From an uncultured SAR116 cluster alpha proteobacterium (GTDB lineage: Bacteria; Pseudomonadota; Alphaproteobacteria; Puniceispirillales; Marisalimonadaceae), in assembly GCA_902619805.1 (NCBI GenBank), contig CACNGC010000001.1, positions 186,001-250,000 of the forward strand: a DNA stretch of 64,000 nt. Direction: 5' to 3'. The notes beneath the pieces were generated by a model. The model worked only from the letters and a program-made list of their open reading frames with translations, ran no database searches and was not told the origin of the DNA. Positions 45,073-53,190 of this stretch are shown here, in pieces (within the stretch, counting starts at the first letter, position 1; each line of letters opens with the position of its first letter). The position numbers and the translations under genes were made by a program.

Positions 45073-46464
45073 ATGGATTTTGTTGATATTATCATAGAAT
45101 ATCTCCCAATTTTTATGTTCCTTACAATGGGTGTACTTTTATTTATTGGATATCCTGTTGGTTTCATACTTGGTGGTGTAGCTATAACTTACGGATTTAT
45201 AGGTTATCTATTTGGAGTTTTCAAAATTGCAGAATTTTTTAACTTTGTTCCTCGAATGTGGGGGTTTTCTGCAGAAAACCTAATATTAGTAGCCATACCA
45301 AGCTTTGTTTTTATGGGAACCATGATGGAAAGAAGTGGTATTGCTAATGACTTATTAAGAACAACACAGATTCTACTTAGAAAAGTTCCTGGTGGATTGG
45401 CTATGTCTGTGACAGTTATGGGTACGGTTTTGGCAGCTATGACTGGTATCATTGGTGCTTCAGTTACTATGATGACAGCACTAGCATTACCTACAATGTT
45501 AAAAAATAAATATAGTCATGCACTTGCTACTGGAGTAATTGCTGCATCAGGTACTCTAGGAATACTTATTCCTCCAAGCATTATGTTGATTATTATGGCT
45601 GACATTATGCAGGTTTCTGTCGGAAACTTATTTATGGGAGCAGTTATTCCTGGATTAACATTGGCTTTAATGTATTTAGTATTTATTTTTATATGGTGTT
45701 CTATTGACCAAAATGTTGCACCAGCCCTAAAAGAAGGTGATTTGGAATATGAAAAGGGTAAATTACCGCAAATGGTCTTAAAGGCATTTCTACCTCCAGT
45801 TGCATTGATTGTCCTTATCAAAGGTTCAATTTTGCTTGGATGGGCAACACCTAGTGAAGCTGGTGCAGTTGGAGCCTTTGGAGCAACTATATTAGCTATA
45901 ATTGGAAATAAATTCACTATACCTATGTTAAGGAGTGTTTTGCACTCTTCTGGTCTTACTATTTCTATGGTCTTTATGATCATTTTAAGTGCTACATGTT
46001 TCGCGTATGTGTTTAGATCGCTTGGCGGAGACTATATTGTGGAGGAGCTTATTGAAAAGGCTGGTCTTGGATCTTGGGGTTTATTATTTCTTTTAATGGG
46101 AATGACATTTTTACTCGGATTTTTCCTAGATTGGGTTGAAATCACTTTAATTATTCTTCCAATATTCGCTCCACTTGTGGTTCTACTAGATTTTGGTGAT
46201 CATGTTTCACAATTAACTGGCCTTGACGGTCGTAAAGAAACTATGGTGTGGTTTTTAGTCTTGATGGCGATTAACCTTCAAACCTCATTTCTTACACCAC
46301 CATTTGGTTTTGCCCTATTTTACTTAAAGGGAGTTGCTCCTCCTGAAGTTGCTACATTAAGTATTTATAGAGGTGTTATACCTTTTGTTATTATACAGTT
46401 AATAGGTCTAGGATTTGTTATATATCAACCAGAAATGGCGTTGTGGCTGCCACGACTAATATAG
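45073..46464 (+). CDS. TRAP transporter large permease (DctM)
   Basis: The 463-residue protein has about twelve membrane segments and the DctM motifs ASGTLGILIPPSIMLIIM in the middle and LTPPFGFALFY near the C-terminus. It is the sodium-driven transport subunit. It belongs to the longer DctM branch that accompanies TakP-type binding proteins. A strong terminator follows its stop codon. Confidence 0.95.
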   Translation: MDFVDIIIEYLPIFMFLTMGVLLFIGYPVGFILGGVAITYGFIGYLFGVFKIAEFFNFVPRMWGFSAENLILVAIPSFVFMGTMMERSGIANDLLRTTQILLRKVPGGLAMSVTVMGTVLAAMTGIIGASVTMMTALALPTMLKNKYSHALATGVIAASGTLGILIPPSIMLIIMADIMQVSVGNLFMGAVIPGLTLALMYLVFIFIWCSIDQNVAPALKEGDLEYEKGKLPQMVLKAFLPPVALIVLIKGSILLGWATPSEAGAVGAFGATILAIIGNKFTIPMLRSVLHSSGLTISMVFMIILSATCFAYVFRSLGGDYIVEELIEKAGLGSWGLLFLLMGMTFLLGFFLDWVEITLIILPIFAPLVVLLDFGDHVSQLTGLDGRKETMVWFLVLMAINLQTSFLTPPFGFALFYLKGVAPPEVATLSIYRGVIPFVIIQLIGLGFVIYQPEMALWLPRLI

Positions 46465-46473
46465 AATTTAACA

Positions 46474-46500
46474 AAAACCGCATCTTGATGCGGTTTTTTT
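46474..46500 (+). terminator. Rho-independent terminator of the TRAP operon
   Basis: AAACCGCATC and GATGCGGTTT form a compact G+C-rich hairpin with a two-base loop and a T-run, directly after dctM. It is the best-formed unidirectional terminator in the window. Confidence 0.93.
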
Positions 46501-46511
46501 AGGATTAATAA

Positions 46512-47447
46512 ATGGATAAAATTGGAATCTGTGGCGCGGGTTTGATTGGAGCAAGCTGGGCAATAGGTTTTGCAAATGCTGGTTTTAAATGTTTTGTATA
46601 TGACGCTAATCAAAATAGTTTTGCAAAATTTAGGAAAACATCAAACAAATTAATTCAAGATTTACGTATAATTAATCCCGATATTAACGAAGTTAGGATA
46701 AATTCTAATATAAAACTTAACTGTAATATTGAAGAAATATGCAATGACTCTGTGTTAGTCCAGGAAAGTGTTGTCGAAGATTTAGAGATTAAAAAAAAAA
46801 TTTTTGTACAATTAGATAAACTAACATCAGAAAATACTATAATTGCCTCATCATCATCTTACCTTTTAATATCTAGAATTTCGGAGCTTGTTAAACATAA
46901 GTATAGATGTATCAATGCTCATCCAGCGTTGCCGCCACATATTGTACCATTTGTTGAAGTTGCTGGTGGGAAAAATACAGATTCTAAAATTATTAAACAT
47001 GCTATCTCAATATACAAAAAAGCCAAATATGCAGCTATAAGTGTAAATAAAGAGGCAGAAGGTTTTATTTTAAATAGATTGCAGGGTGCTCTTCTTAACG
47101 AAGCAGTTAGACTTCACGAAGGAGGGTTTGCCTCTATGGAAGATATCGATATAGCTTTAAAACATGCATTAGGTATAAGGTGGGCATTCATGGGTCCTTT
47201 TGAGATAATGGATTTAAATGCACCAGAGGGTATTAAAGATTCTTTTACTCGATATAGAAAGGGTATACAAAATTTAGCTAAGGAGCAAAACAGTGTTCCT
47301 GAATATTCAGAAGAATATTTAAATAAATTAGAAATGGATCAAAGAAAAAGATTATCTTATGATCAAAGAGATAATAGAGTAGAAAAAAGAAATAAAATGA
47401 TTGCATTAATTAGAAAGCTTAAATTTGAATTAGGAGAGGATATTTAA
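46512..47447 (+). CDS. 3-hydroxyacyl-CoA dehydrogenase family enzyme, carnitine dehydrogenase-like
   Basis: The 311-residue protein has the Rossmann motif ICGAGLIGASWAIGFANAG and the catalytic region INAHPALPPHIVPFVEVAGG, in which the usual HPFNPP of the family is HPALPP. The length and single-domain build are of the L-carnitine dehydrogenase/lambda-crystallin branch rather than a fatty-acid FadB. A BKACE gene follows immediately, the same pairing as in carnitine breakdown. No thioesterase domain is fused, unlike many carnitine dehydrogenases, so another 3-hydroxy acid is also possible. Confidence 0.75.
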   Translation: MDKIGICGAGLIGASWAIGFANAGFKCFVYDANQNSFAKFRKTSNKLIQDLRIINPDINEVRINSNIKLNCNIEEICNDSVLVQESVVEDLEIKKKIFVQLDKLTSENTIIASSSSYLLISRISELVKHKYRCINAHPALPPHIVPFVEVAGGKNTDSKIIKHAISIYKKAKYAAISVNKEAEGFILNRLQGALLNEAVRLHEGGFASMEDIDIALKHALGIRWAFMGPFEIMDLNAPEGIKDSFTRYRKGIQNLAKEQNSVPEYSEEYLNKLEMDQRKRLSYDQRDNRVEKRNKMIALIRKLKFELGEDI

Positions 47448-48380
47448 ATGGCTAAAAAAGTAATTATTAGCTGTGCAGTAACCGGAGCGATACATACACC
47501 TTCAATGTCAGAGTTTTTACCAGTGACAGCAGAAGAAGTTATTGAACATTCATTAGCAGCACATGAAGCTGGTGCTGCTGTCCTGCATTTGCATGCACGA
47601 GATGAGAATGATGGCCACCCAACTCAAGATCCGGAAGAATTTCAAAAATTTCTGCCAACAATTCACAACTCTTGTGATGCAGTGATAAACATTACAACTG
47701 GAGGTGGTCCACAAATGACAGTGGAAGAGAGAATGAAGCCTGCAATGCATTTTAAACCAGAACTTGCTTCTTTGAATATGGGATCAATGAATTTTGGACT
47801 TTTCCCAATGCTCAAAAGACATAATCAGTTAAAGTATCCTTGGGAAAAAGAAATGCTTGAAAAAAGTAAGTATTCTCTTTTTAAAAATACTTTTGAAGAT
47901 ATTGAAAACATAATGACATTTGGTTATGAAAATGGAACTAAATTTGAGTTTGAATGTTATGATGTTGGTCACTTATATAATCTTCATTATTTTCATAGAG
48001 AAGGTATGTTAAAAAGTCCTTACTTTATTCAATTTGTTATGGGAATAATGGGTGGTATTGGTGCTGATGCTGACAATTTATTACATATGAAAAAAACAGC
48101 TGATAAATTATTTGGTGAAGTAGGTTATGAGTGGTCAGTTGTCGGTGCTGGAGCAACTCAAATGAGGATGAATGCAACTGGTGCTTCTTTAGGTTCTCAC
48201 GTGCGTGTTGGTCTTGAAGATTCTCTATGGGACGGTCCAGGTAATTTAGCTAAGACAAATGCTGATCAAGTAAAAAGGGTAAGAGAAATCCTAGAAGGAC
48301 TTTCACTGGAAATTGCTACACCTGATGAAGCAAGACAAATGTTAGGGCTAAAAGGAAAAAATAATACTAACATAAATTAG
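47448..48380 (+). CDS. BKACE-family beta-keto acid cleavage enzyme
   Basis: The 310-residue TIM-barrel protein has the BKACE sequences ISCAVTGAIHTPSMS, AAVLHLHARDENDGHPTQD with metal His-x-His, and NITTGGGPQMT. BKACE enzymes react a beta-keto acid with acetyl-CoA to give acetoacetate and a new acyl-CoA. With the neighbouring dehydrogenase that would supply a beta-keto acid, a two-step path is plausible. The substrate specificity residues cannot be called from the sequence alone. It starts directly after the dehydrogenase stop. Confidence 0.92.
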   Translation: MAKKVIISCAVTGAIHTPSMSEFLPVTAEEVIEHSLAAHEAGAAVLHLHARDENDGHPTQDPEEFQKFLPTIHNSCDAVINITTGGGPQMTVEERMKPAMHFKPELASLNMGSMNFGLFPMLKRHNQLKYPWEKEMLEKSKYSLFKNTFEDIENIMTFGYENGTKFEFECYDVGHLYNLHYFHREGMLKSPYFIQFVMGIMGGIGADADNLLHMKKTADKLFGEVGYEWSVVGAGATQMRMNATGASLGSHVRVGLEDSLWDGPGNLAKTNADQVKRVREILEGLSLEIATPDEARQMLGLKGKNNTNIN

Positions 48381-48390
48381 AAAGTTAAAA

Positions 48391-49167
48391 ATGAACTACG
48401 AAAAACTTCTTGAAGGTAAAAAAGCTCTTATAACAGCTGGAGCTGATGGGATTGGTTATGCAATAGCTAAAAGATTTGAAAAAGCAGGAGCCAAAGTCTT
48501 TGTATGTGATATTAATCCTGAAGCTGTGAACAAAGTCAATGATGTTGATGATAATATTAAAGCAGTTGTATGTGACCTTAGGCAAACTCAATTGATCTCA
48601 TCTATGGTTGAAGCCGGGTTTGATTACCTAAAAGAGATTGACATTATAGTAAATAATGCTGGGATTGCAGGAGAGACAGCTGGTGTTGGTGAGCAAACGC
48701 TAGGAGGTTGGCAAGAGTGTTTACAAGTTAATATTACTAGTCATTTTGAAACAATGAGACTAGTTGTTCCACGCATGAATAACGATGGATCAATTCTGTC
48801 GATATCTTCTGTTGCTGGTAGAGTTGGCTTTGCTTACAGAATACCGTACGCAGCTACAAAATGGGCGGTTATAGGCATGATGAAGAGTTTAGCAATTGAA
48901 CTAGGTCCTCGGGGTATAAGAGCAAACGCACTTTTACCAGGTATTGTTGAAGGCGAGAGACAAAACCGAGTTATTGATGCAAAGGCTAAAGTTAAAAAAG
49001 TATCTTTCGAAGTAATGAGAGAGGAAATTTTATCTGGTGCGTCATTGAATAGATTTGTAACTCATGAAGATTTAGCAGAGCAAGCTCATTTTTTGTGTAG
49101 TCCTCTTGGGAAAAATATTTCTGGTCAAGCTGTAAGTGTTTGTGGGAATATAGAAAAGGCCGGATAA
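48391..49167 (+). CDS. SDR-family oxidoreductase
   Basis: The 258-residue protein has the classical SDR motifs: TAGADGIGYAIAKRF for cofactor binding, NNAGIAG, the catalytic Ser in SISSVAG, and YAATKWAVIG with Tyr-x3-Lys. It ends the rightward catabolic run, ten bases after the BKACE gene, and meets a leftward hydrolase two bases away. The Asp at the end of strand 2 (VCDINPE) suggests NAD rather than NADP. Confidence 0.9.
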   Translation: MNYEKLLEGKKALITAGADGIGYAIAKRFEKAGAKVFVCDINPEAVNKVNDVDDNIKAVVCDLRQTQLISSMVEAGFDYLKEIDIIVNNAGIAGETAGVGEQTLGGWQECLQVNITSHFETMRLVVPRMNNDGSILSISSVAGRVGFAYRIPYAATKWAVIGMMKSLAIELGPRGIRANALLPGIVEGERQNRVIDAKAKVKKVSFEVMREEILSGASLNRFVTHEDLAEQAHFLCSPLGKNISGQAVSVCGNIEKAG

Positions 49168-49169
49168 GT

Positions 49170-50018
49170 TTATTTTATAATTTCATCTAATATTGGATAG
49201 ATATAAGTTTTAAATAAATCTGGATTTTCTGACATAGGAAAATGACCTATTCCTGGTATTATAGTTGCCTTAGATCCCTTAATTCTTTTTGCTGTTTCTA
49301 GTGTCCGCTCAGGTGTACAAGAACAATCATATTCACCTGATAAGAGATATACTGGACATTTTGAAGTATCTATTAAATTTGAACGGTCGTCAAAGTCTCC
49401 GTCATGCCAATAAAAATAAAGATCTCCTTTGAAAACGCCGGGCCCTCCTTGCATATAATGCCATAAAGTTTCATGTTTAAAATTATTTGGACTTTGAGGT
49501 GCTATTTGTGAGGAAACAAATGCCGCTTGAACTAAACCACCATGAACATCTGGTCTGTGCAGCCAATCTAGATCATAATAAGGTTCAAGTTTGTCAGAAC
49601 CTTCAAGTGCAATCACAGCTTTAAAATAATCACAATGTTCTAGGGCAAGATGTAAGACTACTCTTCCACCCATGGAGCAACCCATTATAACTGGATCAAT
49701 TAATTTATATTGCTTACAAAAAGACATTATTATTTCTTTGTAAAGATTTGTAGTTAGTTTATAGTCTTTTAATTCATAACCTTCTGGTGGGTTGGATTTC
49801 CCATGCCAAGGCAAATCAAAAACAATTACTCTATAATTATTTGTAATACTTTTATCATTTAAAATATGTCGAAATTGTCTTCCATCAGATCCGGCTGTAT
49901 GCAGACATAATAGAGGTGTCCCCTGTCCTGCCTCCTCAACATAAATTCTATAATTGTCCTTTTTTAAATTTAAATTAAAATATCTGCCAATAATATCCTC
50001 AAAGTTGAAATCAGTCAT
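49170..50018 (-). CDS. Alpha/beta hydrolase
   Basis: The 282-residue protein has the nucleophile elbow GCSMGGRVVLH with Ser, an acidic residue in GEYDCSCTPE and the His in GIGHFPMSENP, so the triad is complete. The N-terminal LLCLHTAGSDGRQF supplies the oxyanion hole. It overlaps the following-upstream 122-residue gene by eight bases, so the two are translated together. The substrate is unknown. Confidence 0.88.
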   Translation of the reverse strand: MTDFNFEDIIGRYFNLNLKKDNYRIYVEEAGQGTPLLCLHTAGSDGRQFRHILNDKSITNNYRVIVFDLPWHGKSNPPEGYELKDYKLTTNLYKEIIMSFCKQYKLIDPVIMGCSMGGRVVLHLALEHCDYFKAVIALEGSDKLEPYYDLDWLHRPDVHGGLVQAAFVSSQIAPQSPNNFKHETLWHYMQGGPGVFKGDLYFYWHDGDFDDRSNLIDTSKCPVYLLSGEYDCSCTPERTLETAKRIKGSKATIIPGIGHFPMSENPDLFKTYIYPILDEIIK

Positions 50019-50379
50019 GCATATCCCTATTAGAAGCTATTAGATCTTTGAAATATTGAAGGTTTTGTATAAATGGGGTTAGATCTCCATCTATATATAT
50101 AATTTTTTTTGCAAGCATAGCAAAGATATCATGATAATCTCTAGGAGGTATTTTTAACCAATGTTTATTCCAACTTTCCCTTTGACCATAAATTTTAAAA
50201 GTTCCACTTTGTGTTAAAATTTCTCTTTCATTTATAGACAATACATTTCCACTCAGGATCTCAAATAAATAATCTTTGTCTCCAATACCAAATGTGAAAG
50301 TGATATTTAACCAACGACCATTTTCAATTAATCTTTTATTGGAATTTATGTTGTTTATCCAATTTTCGATTGATAGCAT
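50011..50379 (-). CDS. Hypothetical protein coupled to a hydrolase
   Basis: The 122-residue protein has no family I can name with confidence. The pattern WLNITFTFGIGDKDYLFEILSGNV and the periodic strands resemble SCP2-like lipid-binding domains, but this is weak. It overlaps the alpha/beta hydrolase start by eight bases and precedes it, so the pair is probably an operon. The promoter should lie between 50379 and the divergent aminotransferase. Confidence 0.55.
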   Translation of the reverse strand: MLSIENWINNINSNKRLIENGRWLNITFTFGIGDKDYLFEILSGNVLSINEREILTQSGTFKIYGQRESWNKHWLKIPPRDYHDIFAMLAKKIIYIDGDLTPFIQNLQYFKDLIASNRDMHD

Positions 50380-50471
50380 AACTATATTCTTTCCATTATG
50401 TAAAAATATAAATCTTTATAAATATTTTACAAAAGGAATCTTTGATATAAGTCTATACTATAGGAGGAGAA

Positions 50472-51680
50472 ATGTTTAACATTAATAATTTTTTACATTT
50501 AGACGCTCTAAAACCAGCAGTAGAATGGAAAGGTTTTCCAAAATACAATTTTGTAGGAGGGCATATTGATAGTGATAGTATTCCTGTGCAACCCATAAGG
50601 GACTCTCTCAATAAAATAATATTAAAAGAGGGAAAAACTTTAGCGAAATATGGACTAGAAAGTGGTCCTCAGGGCTTTTTACCATTAAGAAAATTTATAT
50701 CAAATCAATTAAAAATCAGTTCAAAAATTAATTGTTCTGAAAGAGAGATATTAGTTCTTTCTGGTTCATTGCAAGCTTTAGATCTTGTAAACCAGACATT
50801 TCTTAGAAAAGGCGATACAGTAATAATTGAAGAGGAAAATTATGGAGGAACTATTTCAAGGCTGAGAAGACTTGGTGTAAATATGGTCGGAATACCTCTA
50901 GAAAAAGACGGAATGAATTTAAAAATCCTAGAGCAAGAGTTAAATGATCTTCAGAAAAAAGAAATAATCCCAAGATATATTTACACAATCCCAACAATTC
51001 AAAACCCTACTGGAACAGTAATGTCTGTTGCTAAAAGGAAGCAACTAATAAAATTATCAAAAAAATATCAAATACCAATTTTTGAAGATGATTGTTACGC
51101 AGATCTTCTTTTTGAAAAAGAAAGACCCCCTGCGATAAAGTCATTTGATAAAGAAGGATATGTTACTTACTGTGGATCTTTTTCTAAATCAATTGCACCT
51201 GCACTTAGAGTTGGTTATTTAATTGCCAATTGGGAAGTTTTGTCAAGAATATTACCTTATAAAACTGATGCAGGTAGCGGATCATTAGAACAAATGGCAC
51301 TGGCAGAGTTTTGTAAAGAAAATTTTAATTCACATGTCAAAACAATAAAAAATAAATTGCAAAAAAAATCAGAAGCTATCTGCAATGCTTTGGACAAATA
51401 TTTTGGTTCTTCTGCTGAATATAAAAAACCTGATGGTGGAATTTTTGTTTGGGTAGATATGCATAAAAAAGTAGACACATCTCGTCTTTACGAATTGGCA
51501 TTAAAAGATGGTGTAGCTATAAATCCAGGAAATGAATGGTCAATTAACAAAAGTGGTAAACATAAAATGAGACTTTGCTTTGGTAATCCTTCAATTAAAG
51601 AAATTGATGAGGGCATTAAACGTTTGGCTATAATATGTAGAAAAGAATTTGGAATACCCACAAAGATTGCAAATTTATAA
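50472..51680 (+). CDS. PLP-dependent aminotransferase (class I, 2-aminoadipate type)
   Basis: The 402-residue protein has GLESGPQGFLPLRKFI, the PLP-contact sequences TIPTIQNPTGTVMS and FEDDCYADL, the Lys in CGSFSKSIAPALRVGYL, and the substrate Arg near the C-terminus (MRLCFGN). It is the MocR/LysN-type aminotransferase without a DNA-binding domain. The ATG has an AGGAGG site eight bases upstream. It overlaps the convergent hydrolase gene by six bases. The amino acid used is not clear. Confidence 0.9.
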   Translation: MFNINNFLHLDALKPAVEWKGFPKYNFVGGHIDSDSIPVQPIRDSLNKIILKEGKTLAKYGLESGPQGFLPLRKFISNQLKISSKINCSEREILVLSGSLQALDLVNQTFLRKGDTVIIEEENYGGTISRLRRLGVNMVGIPLEKDGMNLKILEQELNDLQKKEIIPRYIYTIPTIQNPTGTVMSVAKRKQLIKLSKKYQIPIFEDDCYADLLFEKERPPAIKSFDKEGYVTYCGSFSKSIAPALRVGYLIANWEVLSRILPYKTDAGSGSLEQMALAEFCKENFNSHVKTIKNKLQKKSEAICNALDKYFGSSAEYKKPDGGIFVWVDMHKKVDTSRLYELALKDGVAINPGNEWSINKSGKHKMRLCFGNPSIKEIDEGIKRLAIICRKEFGIPTKIANL

Positions 51681-52580
51681 ATTTTTGTGAATCTTTATTA
51701 TATGTAAAATGGCTTCGGAAAAATTTTTAGGGTCCTCCTGAGGTATGTTATGGCCAATATTTGGAAGAATTTCATGTTTGAGATGATTTGAAAATTTTTG
51801 TTTAATTTTTGCAATATCAGATAATCCGGACACGCCGTCATTATTACCATCAATTGTTATGGCGGGCGCAGAAATAACAGGCTGGTTAGATAATTTCTGT
51901 TCTATTTTTTCAAACTTTTTGTCGCCACATACTAGCCCAAATCGATGACGGTAACTATGAATGACTACTTCTACAAAATCAGGATTCTCAAAAGCATCAG
52001 CACTTAAATTATATAAATTATTATTAACATTCCAAGTAGGTGACCATGTTTTCCATATAAATTTTATAAAATCGTGACGTTGATTTAAAAGACCATTTCG
52101 TCCCCTTTCACTATGGAAAAAATATTGATACCATAATTTTTGTTCAATTTCTGGTTTAACTGGTATTGATGATTTTTTTATGTCTTGAATATTGTAGCCG
52201 TTGCAGGAAACTAAACCTAAACACCTATTTGGATATAGTGCAGCAACTATGCATGCTGCCCTACCGCCCCAATCATATCCTCCTAATATTGCTTTATCTA
52301 TTTTGAGTGCTTCCATAAGTTTTAACAAGTCAAATCCAAGAGCAGCTTGTTGACCTGAACGTAAGGTATCATTTTTTAAAAAAATTGTTTGTCCATACCC
52401 TCTTAAGTAAGGAATGATTACTCTGCAGCTTGACATTAATAACGGGGCTACTTCTTTGTAAGCATGAATATCGTATGGGAAGCCATGCAGAAGTATTACA
52501 GGTAAACCTTTACTTGAACCCGCCTCAAAGTAGCTTACATTTAAATCTCCAGCATTTATATTTTTTAAATTCTTTATCAA
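51675..52580 (-). CDS. Alpha/beta hydrolase, epoxide-hydrolase-like (Asp nucleophile)
   Basis: The 301-residue protein has HGFPYDIHAYKEVAP for the oxyanion hole and GGYDWGGRAACI at the nucleophile elbow, where the nucleophile is Asp rather than Ser, as in epoxide hydrolases and haloalkane/haloacetate dehalogenases. The His is in NIGHNIPQEDP. It is encoded 20 bases downstream of the Lrp gene on the same strand. The exact reaction (epoxide or halide) is open. Confidence 0.85.
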   Translation of the reverse strand: MIKNLKNINAGDLNVSYFEAGSSKGLPVILLHGFPYDIHAYKEVAPLLMSSCRVIIPYLRGYGQTIFLKNDTLRSGQQAALGFDLLKLMEALKIDKAILGGYDWGGRAACIVAALYPNRCLGLVSCNGYNIQDIKKSSIPVKPEIEQKLWYQYFFHSERGRNGLLNQRHDFIKFIWKTWSPTWNVNNNLYNLSADAFENPDFVEVVIHSYRHRFGLVCGDKKFEKIEQKLSNQPVISAPAITIDGNNDGVSGLSDIAKIKQKFSNHLKHEILPNIGHNIPQEDPKNFSEAILHIIKIHKNL

Positions 52581-52600
52581 TTTTCAAACAACATAAATTA

Positions 52601-53068
52601 TTAATAATTTATAGGTAAGGTATTTATTGTTTTAACTCTTCCTAGCGCAAAATTTGTTTCTATTGATGCAATACCTTTAACCTTTGTGAGTTCTTCTCTC
52701 ATGAAGATTTCATAGTTTTTTAGGTCAGTTGCAACAACTCTTAATAAATAATCTCTATTTCCAGTTACTAACCAACAATCCATAACAGCATCCAAAGATG
52801 TTATTTCTTTTTCAAATGACTTTAAAATTTGATCAGTTTGATTCTCTAATCTAACAGAGACAAAAGCAGTTACTGGATAACCATAAGCAATTTCATCAAT
52901 AATAGCTGAGTAACCAGCTATTAAACCTTTTTGCTCTAAGGTTTTTACTCTTCTTAAGCAAGGAGAGGGTGACAAGCCAACTTTTTCTGCTAATTCAAAA
53001 TTAGTTAGTTTTCCGTCTTGTTGAAGAAAAAAAATAATTTTTTGATCTATTGTATCAATATTGCTCAA
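52601..53068 (-). CDS. Lrp/AsnC-family transcriptional regulator
   Basis: The 155-residue protein has an N-terminal helix-turn-helix (NFELAEKVGLSPSPCLRRVKTLEQKGLI, about residues 22-49) and an AsnC-type effector domain with the conserved GDYLLRV-like pattern (GNRDYLLRVVATD). It is divergent from the E1-type dehydrogenase gene, with about 120 bases between, and followed by a hydrolase. In Pseudomonas, MdeR (Lrp type) lies next to a similar E1 gene, so it probably senses an amino acid or keto acid here. Confidence 0.93.
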   Translation of the reverse strand: MSNIDTIDQKIIFFLQQDGKLTNFELAEKVGLSPSPCLRRVKTLEQKGLIAGYSAIIDEIAYGYPVTAFVSVRLENQTDQILKSFEKEITSLDAVMDCWLVTGNRDYLLRVVATDLKNYEIFMREELTKVKGIASIETNFALGRVKTINTLPINY

Positions 53069-53190
53069 AAAAAACCTATATTAATATAATATTTTACTAA
53101 TAGATTTATATTAGCATATAATATTAATTTTAGAAGTATTTTTATAATATTTAGTCATTCATTCCATTTGAAAGATGCTAAAGTAAAAAA

